A DNA stretch of 18,839 nucleotides. Origin: JBCDIQ01 sp039024295 (GTDB lineage: Bacteria > Bacteroidota > Bacteroidia > J057). Numbering within the stretch: position 1 is the first letter of the stretch; each line of letters starts with the position of its first letter. The notes under the pieces are model-generated. The model made no database searches. It saw nothing but the letters and a program-made list of their open reading frames with translations, and was not told where the DNA came from. The DNA is taken from positions 1 through 18,839 of the forward strand of contig JBCDIQ010000066.1 in assembly GCA_039024295.1 (NCBI GenBank), read 5' to 3'. Position numbers and translations under genes: made by a program. Positions 1 to 7,077 of this stretch are shown piece by piece.

Positions 1-2182
1 CAGAAATAAACTTGATCCTCACCAACTGAATTTCTTCCCGGGTAAAGTCTCCACCCAGCTCCTTTTCAGCTTCATCCAGGTCATCAGACTCAGAAGACAT
101 GAAATAATCGAAGATGTCGTCAATCTTATCTTCATCAATCTTGTCGTCAATGTAGTAATCGATGTTCAGGCGGGTACCGGAGAAGACAATCTGTTCCAGG
201 TTTTCGAGCAATTGAGGGAATTCCATTCCCTTCATCTTGCCAATTTCTTCGAGAGAAGTACGCCTGTCCACATGCTGAATGATGAACAGTTTGTTCATTG
301 ATTTACGAGCAGTGGATTTAACCACCACTTCCTGCGGACGTTCTATCTGGTTGGTTTCGACGTGTTCAGTAATTTTCTTGATGAAGGGTGCGGCAAATTT
401 TTGGGCTTTTCCCCGACCTACCCCCGTGATGTTTTGGAATTCATTGATGGTGATGGGGTATTTGGTGGCCATGTCTTCCAGGGATGGGTCCTGGAAAACG
501 ACGTAGGGAGGAATGCGCTTTTGTCCAGCGATTTGCTTTCTGAGCTTCTTGAGTTTTTCAAATAGGTCTACATCGTAGGTTTTGAAGTCCTCTTGTGGGG
601 TTTCCCGTTTTTGGATGGCCGCGATGTCATAAAACTTCACCAACTCCACAGGCTCTGGCTTCTCCAGATGCGTTACCCCTCTGGGTTCCAGTTTGATCAC
701 CCCATATTCCTCAATGTCTTTTTTGAGGAAATCATGGATGATCATCTGACTTAAGATCGACTTCCATTCCTTTTCGGAGAGGTCGTTTCCTTTCCCATAG
801 GTGGAGAGGTCTTGGTGCTCATAGATGGCAATCTGCTGGTTATTGCTGCCTCTGAGAATATTGATCAAATGCCCCAACCCAAATTTACCGTCTATTTCAT
901 GTACGGCAGTCAAGGCAAGCATGACATATTTGCTGGCATCAAATTTTTCCTTCGGATACCTGCAATTGTCACACATATTGGTACAAGTCAACTCATCAAA
1001 TGACTCCCCAAAATAGTGCAACATCAATTTACGGCGGCATGCCCCAGACTCAGAGAAGGCAGCCATTTCATACAAGAGGTGCTTACCTGATTCCCGCTCA
1101 CTCACCGGCTTGTCTTTCATGAATTTTTCCAGCTTGATGATGTCACTGAAATCATAAAATAACAAGCAATTGCCTTCCAGTCCGTCTCGTCCGGCCCGGC
1201 CCGTTTCCTGGTAATAACTTTCGATACTCTTAGGAACATCATAGTGAATCACAAACCGAACGTCTGGCTTATCGATGCCCATTCCAAAAGCAATGGTGGC
1301 TACCACTACCTGGACATCCTCGTTGAGGAACATATCCTGGTGGCGGCTACGGGTCCCGGAGTCAAGCCCTGCATGGTAGGGAACGGCTTTTACTCCATTT
1401 ACCCGTAAAATCTCTGCAATCTCTTCCACCTTCCTTCGACTCAGGCAGTAGACAATCCCCGATTTACCAGGGTTTTGTTTAATGTATTTGATGATCGATG
1501 TTGTGGAATGTTGGCTATTGACCTTTGGTTGAATCTCGTAGTAGAGATTGGTACGGTTAAAGCTGGTCACCACTACTTCGGCATCCTTGATCCCCAGGTT
1601 GTTGATGATGTCCATCCGCACTTTAGGGGTGGCCGTCGCGGTGAGGGCAATTACTGGAACGTTGCCCAGTTGGGTAAGTATTTCTCGAATACGCCGATAT
1701 TCCGGACGGAAATCATGCCCCCATTCAGAGATACAGTGGGCCTCATCTACTGCAACAAAGCTGACCTGTGCCTGCCGTAAAAATTCGATAAATTCTTCCT
1801 TTACCAGAGATTCAGGGGCAACGTATAACAGCTTTAAGGTTTTGCTGAGAACTTTTTGCTTGACCAATTCATAGTCAGACCGGTTCATGGAAGAATTGAG
1901 GTATCCGGCTTCAATCCCAAAGGCTTGTAGCTGGTCTACTTGATTCTTCATAAGGGCAATGAGCGGAGAAATGACGAGGGCAGTTCCTTCCATCATCACC
2001 GCAGGAAGCTGGTAACAAAGGGATTTTCCTGCACCAGTGGGCATTATGACAAACGTATCTTTTCCTTGGAGAACGTATCGGATGACTTCTTCCTGCCTTC
2101 CTCTGAAGGCATCATATCCAAAATATTTTTTTAATGCCTGATGTAGCTGATTGTCTTGCACTACAATGGATTCCTGGTTCAC
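1..2182 (-). CDS. recQ: ATP-dependent DNA helicase RecQ (3' end cut by window edge)
   Basis: RecQ is a 3'-5' DNA helicase that acts in recombinational repair and at stalled forks. The frame is open without a stop from 2182 to the left edge, about 727 codons, and the last visible residues resemble the end of the family, so only a few residues are probably missing. Visible motifs are the Walker A box TGAGKS (about residues 49-54), DEAHCISEWGHDFRP (DEAH at 146-149), ATIAFGMGIDKPDVR, QETGRAGRDG, and the zinc site with CRRKL at about 382 followed by CTNMCDNC about 25 residues on. An HRDC-like region with GVGRGKAQKF lies near residue 585, and a very acidic stretch follows at about 670-706. The start is taken as GTG at 2182, because no ATG exists between it and an in-frame stop upstream. 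The upstream neighbour ribF reads the same way, 181 bases away, so recQ may have its own promoter. Confidence 0.96.
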   Translation of the reverse strand, partial: MNQESIVVQDNQLHQALKKYFGYDAFRGRQEEVIRYVLQGKDTFVIMPTGAGKSLCYQLPAVMMEGTALVISPLIALMKNQVDQLQAFGIEAGYLNSSMNRSDYELVKQKVLSKTLKLLYVAPESLVKEEFIEFLRQAQVSFVAVDEAHCISEWGHDFRPEYRRIREILTQLGNVPVIALTATATPKVRMDIINNLGIKDAEVVVTSFNRTNLYYEIQPKVNSQHSTTSIIKYIKQNPGKSGIVYCLSRRKVEEIAEILRVNGVKAVPYHAGLDSGTRSRHQDMFLNEDVQVVVATIAFGMGIDKPDVRFVIHYDVPKSIESYYQETGRAGRDGLEGNCLLFYDFSDIIKLEKFMKDKPVSERESGKHLLYEMAAFSESGACRRKLMLHYFGESFDELTCTNMCDNCRYPKEKFDASKYVMLALTAVHEIDGKFGLGHLINILRGSNNQQIAIYEHQDLSTYGKGNDLSEKEWKSILSQMIIHDFLKKDIEEYGVIKLEPRGVTHLEKPEPVELVKFYDIAAIQKRETPQEDFKTYDVDLFEKLKKLRKQIAGQKRIPPYVVFQDPSLEDMATKYPITINEFQNITGVGRGKAQKFAAPFIKKITEHVETNQIERPQEVVVKSTARKSMNKLFIIQHVDRRTSLEEIGKMKGMEFPQLLENLEQIVFSGTRLNIDYYIDDKIDEDKIDDIFDYFMSSESDDLDEAEKELGGDFTREEIQLVRIKFIS

Positions 2183-2363
2183 AATGTATCGTTTTGGTAA
2201 TTGGTATTTGCCCTTTTGAGAACTTAATTGAGGGAAATAAACTTTCCTTTAAATTACAGAAAAAAAGGGAAATTAATAACAGCTTCTAAAGAAAGTAAAA
2301 ATCTATTTTCAGTACAGGGTAAAATTTATCCAATGGCATTTTCATTATCTGATCTAATTGAGG
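2183..2363. other. AT-rich gap between ribF and recQ
   Basis: This 181-base gap contains no convincing reading frame. It is AT-rich and, read in the recQ direction, holds an imperfect inverted pair (TTTCCCTTT ... AAAGGAAA, roughly 2245-2272) and two ATTTCCCT copies. It presumably carries the recQ promoter and leader, but I could not fit a good TTTG / TAnnTTTG pair at normal spacing. There is no GC-rich hairpin with a T-run after ribF, so readthrough from ribF into recQ remains possible. Confidence 0.4.
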
Positions 2364-3326
2364 TCAAGCCTCTAGCGTAAATCTTGGTATTAAATCTCTG
2401 GCATTTGCTTCATCCTGTTTCATGATTTCTACCAGCCGATCCAGTCTTTCTGCTTTTGGAAATTCACCGAGGTCTTTCTCCGGACGAAGGTATTTCAAAA
2501 ACTGAACACGAAGGGGCTGGTCGTATAGGTCTCCCTCAAAGTCTAGCAAAAATACCTCAAGGCCAAGGGGAAACTTTCCTGCCACCGGCTTGTTGCCCAG
2601 ATTCAATAATCCAAAATGAGGCCCCCCTTCATGGTGCACCCGCACCAAATAAAGGCCCTTGGCAGGGATCAGCTTTTGTTCATACCCTACTTTGATATTG
2701 GCAGTAGGATACCCAAGGGTTCTGCCAAGTTTTTGACCATGAATTACGACGCCAGAAACTTCATACGGATAGCCAAGGTATAAGTTGGCCGACTCCAGCT
2801 CTCCATTTTTTAGGGCATTCCGAATTTTGGTACTGCTGATGTTGGCATCATCGATTGCTTTCGCAGGGATTTCTTGTACCTCGTAGTTATAGCGATTCGC
2901 ATAACTCTGAAGCTCCTCCAACCCGCCGGTCCGGTTTCGGCCGAAGTGATGATCGTATCCAATGACGATCTTCTTGATGCCTACTACCCCCACCAAGATA
3001 TCGCGGATGAAGGCACGCGAGGAGGTACGGGAAAACTCGCGGGTAAAAGGAATGAGCAGAAGTTTGTCGAGCCCGATGGCTTCCAGGGTGGCGATCTTTT
3101 CTTCCAGGGTTTGCAGCATTTTGAGAGAATCGTCATTTGGAAACAGCACCAACCTGGGATGTGGGTAAAAGCTGATTAATACAGTTTCTCCCTGAACTTC
3201 CTTGGCAGAATCTATAAGTGAATGCAAAATGCTACTGTGCCCCAGGTGCACCCCGTCAAATGTGCCAATTGTAGCTACGGGGTTGTTGCCTTTCTGGTAG
3301 GTCTCCAGCGAACGATATACCTTCAT
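2364..3326 (-). CDS. ribF: Bifunctional riboflavin kinase / FAD synthetase
   Basis: RibF phosphorylates riboflavin to FMN and adenylates FMN to FAD in the cytoplasm. The 320-residue product has the normal length and domain order. The N-terminal nucleotidyltransferase half shows GTFDGVHLGH (residues 21-30, the HxGH-type site), YPHPR (55-59) and the ISSTKIR motif (163-169). The C-terminal riboflavin kinase half shows GRTLGYPTANI (201-211), with the PTAN motif, then GLYLVRV, and LLDFEGDLYDQ (260-270). ATG at 3326 lies directly before the conserved start of the domain. The gene follows truB by 24 bases in the same direction, and the truB-ribF order is a common one in Bacteroidota and other bacteria, so the two are probably co-transcribed. 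Nothing in the sequence suggests FMN riboswitch control. Confidence 0.97.
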   Translation of the reverse strand: MKVYRSLETYQKGNNPVATIGTFDGVHLGHSSILHSLIDSAKEVQGETVLISFYPHPRLVLFPNDDSLKMLQTLEEKIATLEAIGLDKLLLIPFTREFSRTSSRAFIRDILVGVVGIKKIVIGYDHHFGRNRTGGLEELQSYANRYNYEVQEIPAKAIDDANISSTKIRNALKNGELESANLYLGYPYEVSGVVIHGQKLGRTLGYPTANIKVGYEQKLIPAKGLYLVRVHHEGGPHFGLLNLGNKPVAGKFPLGLEVFLLDFEGDLYDQPLRVQFLKYLRPEKDLGEFPKAERLDRLVEIMKQDEANARDLIPRFTLEA

Positions 3327-3350
3327 GTGGCTTACAAATCAAGCACGAAG

Positions 3351-4061
3351 TTAACCATTTCCCCGGAATTCCTGTTCAAAATCCGCAATCTCCCAGGCAT
3401 CTTTTACTGCAAAATGCCCAATTTGGGTTCGAACCAACTCTCGGATGTAGCCGCCTGTCTGCAGGTGTTGCCCAAGGTCATGAACCAGTGAGCGAATGTA
3501 AGTGCCTTTGCTGCAGGTTACCCGGGCAGAAATTTGGGCAGGAGATTCAAATTCCAGCAGTTCGAATGCTGAGACCGTGACAAACCTGGGCCTTACAGCG
3601 ACTTCTTTGCCCTTCCTGGCAGATTTATAGGCGCGTTTACCGTCAATCTTTACCGCCGAGAAAACAGGAGGCAACTGCGTTATTTCTCCCGTGAAGTTCT
3701 GGATGGCCATTCCTACCGCTTCCCTTGTAATGTGACTGGCGTCCTGAATGTTCTCTTCTGGAAACTCAGCATCGTAGGATGGGGTAGTGGCACCTAGTTT
3801 AAACAAGACCTCGTAGGTCTTTTCCAGGTCCTGGAAGGATTCAATCTGTTTGGTGTGCTTTCCGGTACAAATGATCAACAGCCCTGAAGCCAATGGGTCC
3901 AGTGTGCCAGCATGCCCCACTTTCAATTTTTCTCCGAGGTGACGCTGCAGAATACCGCGAACCTTTTTGACCACATCAAACGAACTCCAGGTTTTGGGTT
4001 TGTTGAACAACAAGGTGTGTCCTGCCTTGAAGTCCAAGGTTGTAATCTGTTTTTCTCTCAT
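3351..4061 (-). CDS. truB: tRNA pseudouridine(55) synthase TruB
   Basis: TruB converts U55 of the T-loop of tRNAs to pseudouridine. The product is 236 residues. The catalytic motif GHAGTLDPLASG carries the expected aspartate at residue 55, and KTYEVLFKLG (81-90), PPVFSAVKIDGKRAY (131-145), and CSKGTYIRSLVHDLG (183-197) are family motifs. It is shorter than the enterobacterial enzyme (about 310 residues) because there is little beyond the catalytic domain; no C-terminal PUA domain is visible, which is the usual form in this phylum. Its ATG overlaps the TGA of the upstream 163-residue gene (ATGA, 4058-4061), a classic sign of translational coupling, and ribF follows 24 bases later. Confidence 0.97.
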   Translation of the reverse strand: MREKQITTLDFKAGHTLLFNKPKTWSSFDVVKKVRGILQRHLGEKLKVGHAGTLDPLASGLLIICTGKHTKQIESFQDLEKTYEVLFKLGATTPSYDAEFPEENIQDASHITREAVGMAIQNFTGEITQLPPVFSAVKIDGKRAYKSARKGKEVAVRPRFVTVSAFELLEFESPAQISARVTCSKGTYIRSLVHDLGQHLQTGGYIRELVRTQIGHFAVKDAWEIADFEQEFRGNG

Positions 4062-4549
4062 TTGGCAGGTTGCTCTCTGATTTCATCCACCGCACGATCC
4101 ACCATGTCCAGGTATTTACTTCCTTTTTTCTGGATGAGGCATGAACGGATTTCTTTTTGGCGATTTTTCATACTTGCGCGTATTTCCAAGAGTCTGGCAT
4201 CAGCGTCCTGGTCAACACTGGCAATCTGATCAACGGATAGCCGGGCATTGAGGTCTTCCAGGACAGGTTGGACCATGCAGATGCATTTGGCGTTTGTTGC
4301 TTTTTCACCGGCACAAAATGTTTCTTCCAGTTGGGCAATAGGGGTGTTTTTAAACAACATTTCTGTGCCCTTGCCCTTGAGTCCATCAACGGTACCGCCC
4401 TGCCAGAAATAAATGACCAGTCCCAGGATGATGACAACGCCAACCGTTCGAAGGGCCGCGCCAGCCACTTTATACAGGAGAAAGCCCGCTCCTATGACCG
4501 CAAGGACCAGGATAATGATGTTGAGCGTTTGTGGACTGATGTTTTCCAT
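4058..4549 (-). CDS. Small two-helix membrane protein of unknown function
   Basis: I do not recognise this 163-residue protein. It has two hydrophobic segments near the N-terminus (about residues 9-30 and 33-49) with a short basic link, followed by a soluble region of about 110 residues that is predicted mostly helical. That region has four cysteines: C79, C89 and C91 (a C-x9-C-x-C cluster) and C137. If the soluble part lies outside the cytoplasm these could form disulfides; if inside, they might bind metal. Neither is shown. The gene starts 24 bases after the stop of the 551-residue exported protein and overlaps the truB start by 4 bases, so it is almost certainly translated as part of that operon. 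In other Bacteroidota, membrane-protein genes such as uppP or DUF3098 genes often sit upstream of truB; this protein is not obviously either of them. Confidence 0.85.
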   Translation of the reverse strand: MENISPQTLNIIILVLAVIGAGFLLYKVAGAALRTVGVVIILGLVIYFWQGGTVDGLKGKGTEMLFKNTPIAQLEETFCAGEKATNAKCICMVQPVLEDLNARLSVDQIASVDQDADARLLEIRASMKNRQKEIRSCLIQKKGSKYLDMVDRAVDEIREQPAK

Positions 4550-4573
4550 GGCAACAAATTTGGTTAAGCTTTT

Positions 4574-6229
4574 TCATTCTCCCAAGCGCGTGGTAATTTC
4601 CTCGTGGATCAAATCCTCATCAGGTGCAGCAGCAGGACGGACATCATCCCCCGATTCCAACCACCGGAAAGCAGGTAATTCCGTAATGCCATAGCTTTTC
4701 AAAAGGGGGGAATTTGCCGGAGTAGTAACCAGCATGCCACTTCTCATGACCTTGTCCTGCTTTTTGATGATCGCCGGAAGGCCTTTGCCATCTCTGTCGA
4801 CATACACAAAGAAAAACATGATGCCAGATCGGGCATAATTGTACCCTAATTTTCGGGCGGCATTGAGCTTTTTCATGTTCACGCGGTCATAAAATTGTAA
4901 GTAGATGGGTTTGTCCCAAAATGGCTTCAGCATCTGTTCTAAACTTGCGGCATGGGTAAAAGATAGCAGGCCACTATTTTGGTAAGATTCTTCGTATTGG
5001 TCTTCAAGCGGCATACGAGCAGCTAAATCAGCCACAATTCTGTTTTCAAGCGGGGTGGCCTTCAGGACTGAATAGCTTTCCCAAAATTCTGGGTGGTAGG
5101 CCATTTTTGCCAGCTCAGTTCGGTCTGGTTCTTTCCCCCGGAACCCCTTTACCTTATCGGTGATGATTTCATTCGTCATCAGCTCGATATGGTGTTGGTG
5201 GGTATCCTTTTCCACCAATTTTTCATACGTATCAAACTCGTATCGCACCCTTGTTCCTTCATCCAGGCAATGGCCAAAATAGTATTTACCTTCGTGGTAG
5301 CGATAGGTGACCACACTTTCATGTCGCATAGTCTCTTCTAATCTTCCTTGACTAGAGGGATGCCTGTAGGCACTCATAAACTCATATTCATAAGCTATCT
5401 TCAAAAACGCGAGGTCATCTGCTGCGATGTAATATCGAATTTTTGTGGGAGCCTTGGGGCGAAATTTTGCCTCCACCACCCACACCAAGCGGTTGTCATA
5501 ATAGGTAGTGTCAACAAAGTGAAATGTGTATTCCGAGCGTTTTTTGTACCAGATGCCCTCAAAAGAAATCAGATCATCCTCTATGACGTTGTTCAGCGAA
5601 ATAGGCAAATGGGTACCGGAGTACATAGAGGTGAAATCGTAGGTGCGCCTGAGTTCATCCACGCGAAGCTGATACTTGGCCGATGCCTTTTCATAGGTTT
5701 TCCGGAACCCTTTCTTGTCATACAGCGTAACTGCTGCTTCTATGAGCCTGCCGTAGGTACTCCCCTCCTTGCAATAATGCCGGTAAAAAGTTTTGAGCTG
5801 ATAAGGGGTGGTGGGATAATTTTCTGGGATCTTTGCCATCGCTTTATCTACCAATTGATCTGCTGTCAACTCCTGAGGGACAATAAGAACTTCCGAAAGT
5901 TCATAAGGGTGCTCCTTGAGGTAAAATACCTGTTGAGCGGCTGTGTCCAGGGTTGAAAGCTCAACCCCCAGGGAATAGTAGCCTATACAGGAGATGCGGA
6001 GGACTTCATGAGCAAACGCTTTCAAAGGGATCTTGATCTCAAACATGCCCTCAGCATTTGCTATCACCCCTCTTGGGGTCTGTTTCAGCGTCAAGGTGGA
6101 ATAGGGCAGGGGAGTACCAGTTGATTGGTCTATAACCGTTCCACGCAAGGTGATCAATTGTGCTTGGGAGTTCCCTGTAAAAAGTCCAATAATCAACAAG
6201 CCAAGTAGGCAGGAAATGAAGTATCTCAT
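4574..6229 (-). CDS. Exported protein: CarboxypepD_reg-like domain plus degenerate thioredoxin fold
   Basis: The 551-residue product begins with a signal peptide (residues 1 to about 23, ending SQAQ). Residues 27-105 form a carboxypeptidase-like regulatory (beta-sandwich) domain with GTVIDQSTGTPLPYSTL, the hallmark of many Bacteroidota surface and TonB-linked proteins. Residues about 125-350 match the general look of exported proteins that follow this domain, rich in Tyr and Arg, but I cannot name the family. Residues about 438-525 look like a TlpA/thioredoxin fold: KPIYLQFYD, SGIMFFFVYVD, and the cis-Pro loop GITELPAF (514-521). The place where CxxC should be reads YDRVNMKKL, so it is unlikely to be redox-active. 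Predicted location is the periplasm. It is the first gene of the block that continues into the 163-residue protein, truB and ribF. Confidence 0.85.
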   Translation of the reverse strand: MRYFISCLLGLLIIGLFTGNSQAQLITLRGTVIDQSTGTPLPYSTLTLKQTPRGVIANAEGMFEIKIPLKAFAHEVLRISCIGYYSLGVELSTLDTAAQQVFYLKEHPYELSEVLIVPQELTADQLVDKAMAKIPENYPTTPYQLKTFYRHYCKEGSTYGRLIEAAVTLYDKKGFRKTYEKASAKYQLRVDELRRTYDFTSMYSGTHLPISLNNVIEDDLISFEGIWYKKRSEYTFHFVDTTYYDNRLVWVVEAKFRPKAPTKIRYYIAADDLAFLKIAYEYEFMSAYRHPSSQGRLEETMRHESVVTYRYHEGKYYFGHCLDEGTRVRYEFDTYEKLVEKDTHQHHIELMTNEIITDKVKGFRGKEPDRTELAKMAYHPEFWESYSVLKATPLENRIVADLAARMPLEDQYEESYQNSGLLSFTHAASLEQMLKPFWDKPIYLQFYDRVNMKKLNAARKLGYNYARSGIMFFFVYVDRDGKGLPAIIKKQDKVMRSGMLVTTPANSPLLKSYGITELPAFRWLESGDDVRPAAAPDEDLIHEEITTRLGE

Positions 6230-6396
6230 AACAAAACGTGATGAGGAATTTGTTAAATAACGAAAAAGTCAGAAGGGATATTCAACCTTTTTGAAAGACT
6301 TGGTGTCTTTTGGAAAGGATGCCTCGTTGTAGTCAATGAACAACTATTTGTAGGTGCCTTTCTAATGAATTTCACCCAGATTAACCCGCTTGATTT
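6230..6396. promoter_or_regulatory. Divergent intergenic region with inverted repeats
   Basis: This 167-base gap separates two divergent genes for exported proteins and should contain promoters for both. Two overlapping short inverted repeats are visible: TTCAA-ccttt-TTGAA at about 6281-6295 and GAAAGAC-ttggt-GTCTTTT at about 6293-6311. They could be an operator or a transcript hairpin. I found no pair of -33 TTTG and -7 TAnnTTTG elements at standard spacing for either direction, so the promoters themselves are not placed. Confidence 0.35.
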
Positions 6397-7077
6397 ATGC
6401 GATATTTTTTCTTAGTTGGATTATTGATAGGCTTCATCAATGTGTCATTTGCGCAGGCCGATAAAAAAATTGAGTTGGAGTTTGGGGTCTCCCTCAAACC
6501 GGGGATAGGTCAGGTGACCTTTCAGAATATCCGATACCGTCCCGGTGTTGGAGCAACTGTTTTGAAACAAGCTGTATTTGATAATCCTCCAATTGCTGCC
6601 AGTTTTGCCATTTACCATAAACTGGGATCAAATTTTGCCGTTGGGGCAGGAGGAGAAGTTAATGTGGTTAAATATCAGCGCAATCCGGTTATAGGGGATG
6701 AATATTATGACAAAGTATTTTTTCCTGTGAGCATACGGGGTCAATATAGGCGGGAATTCATTGATGGATTGCCATTTTTAGCAGAAGTAAGGGGCGGATA
6801 CATCATTGCCAATGACAATTTTGCCAACTCTCCGGATGGATTTTTCTTTATTGAACGTGGGCGACTGATGGGCGGTGCGAGTCTGGGAGTCACTAAGCGA
6901 GTTGCTCCTTATACCCTGGTAGTTAAAGCAGGCTATGAAATCCTGCAATTTTCTCGTGAAGATAGCTTTGGGTGGATTCCGGACCGGGATGGAACATTAA
7001 ATCTGACATATGATGACAAGGTGTTTTACAACTACCATTACCATGTGCTCAATATCTCGGTAGGGATAGTTATGTGA
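6397..7077 (+). CDS. Small outer-membrane beta-barrel protein
   Basis: The 226-residue product has a signal peptide (residues 1 to about 20, ending SFAQ). The remainder alternates polar and hydrophobic residues in strands separated by Gly/Asn/Asp turns, for example LPFLAEVRGGYIIAN and GASLGVTKRVAPYTLVVKAGYEI. It ends in a strand, YHVLNISVGIVM, as expected of a porin-like or OmpW/OmpA-barrel-like protein of 8-10 strands in the outer membrane. The substrate or role cannot be read from the sequence. ATG at 6397 places the signal peptide correctly. It is divergent from the 551-residue exported protein; both begin with MRYF. Its TGA overlaps the last codons of the convergent helicase gene by 8 bases. 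Confidence 0.8.
   Translation: MRYFFLVGLLIGFINVSFAQADKKIELEFGVSLKPGIGQVTFQNIRYRPGVGATVLKQAVFDNPPIAASFAIYHKLGSNFAVGAGGEVNVVKYQRNPVIGDEYYDKVFFPVSIRGQYRREFIDGLPFLAEVRGGYIIANDNFANSPDGFFFIERGRLMGGASLGVTKRVAPYTLVVKAGYEILQFSREDSFGWIPDRDGTLNLTYDDKVFYNYHYHVLNISVGIVM

Noticed and set aside
1475..1874. Two overlapping plus-strand frames of about 100 residues
   Set aside because: They are antisense to the conserved helicase motifs of RecQ and have no features of their own.
2341..2380. Terminator after ribF
   Set aside because: The only hairpin is a 4-bp GAGG-CTTGA-CCTC stem across the stop codon, with no T-run; too weak.
5348..5956. 202-residue frame on the plus strand
   Set aside because: It lies wholly inside the gene for the 551-residue exported protein on the other strand, and its sequence has no domain or signal peptide.
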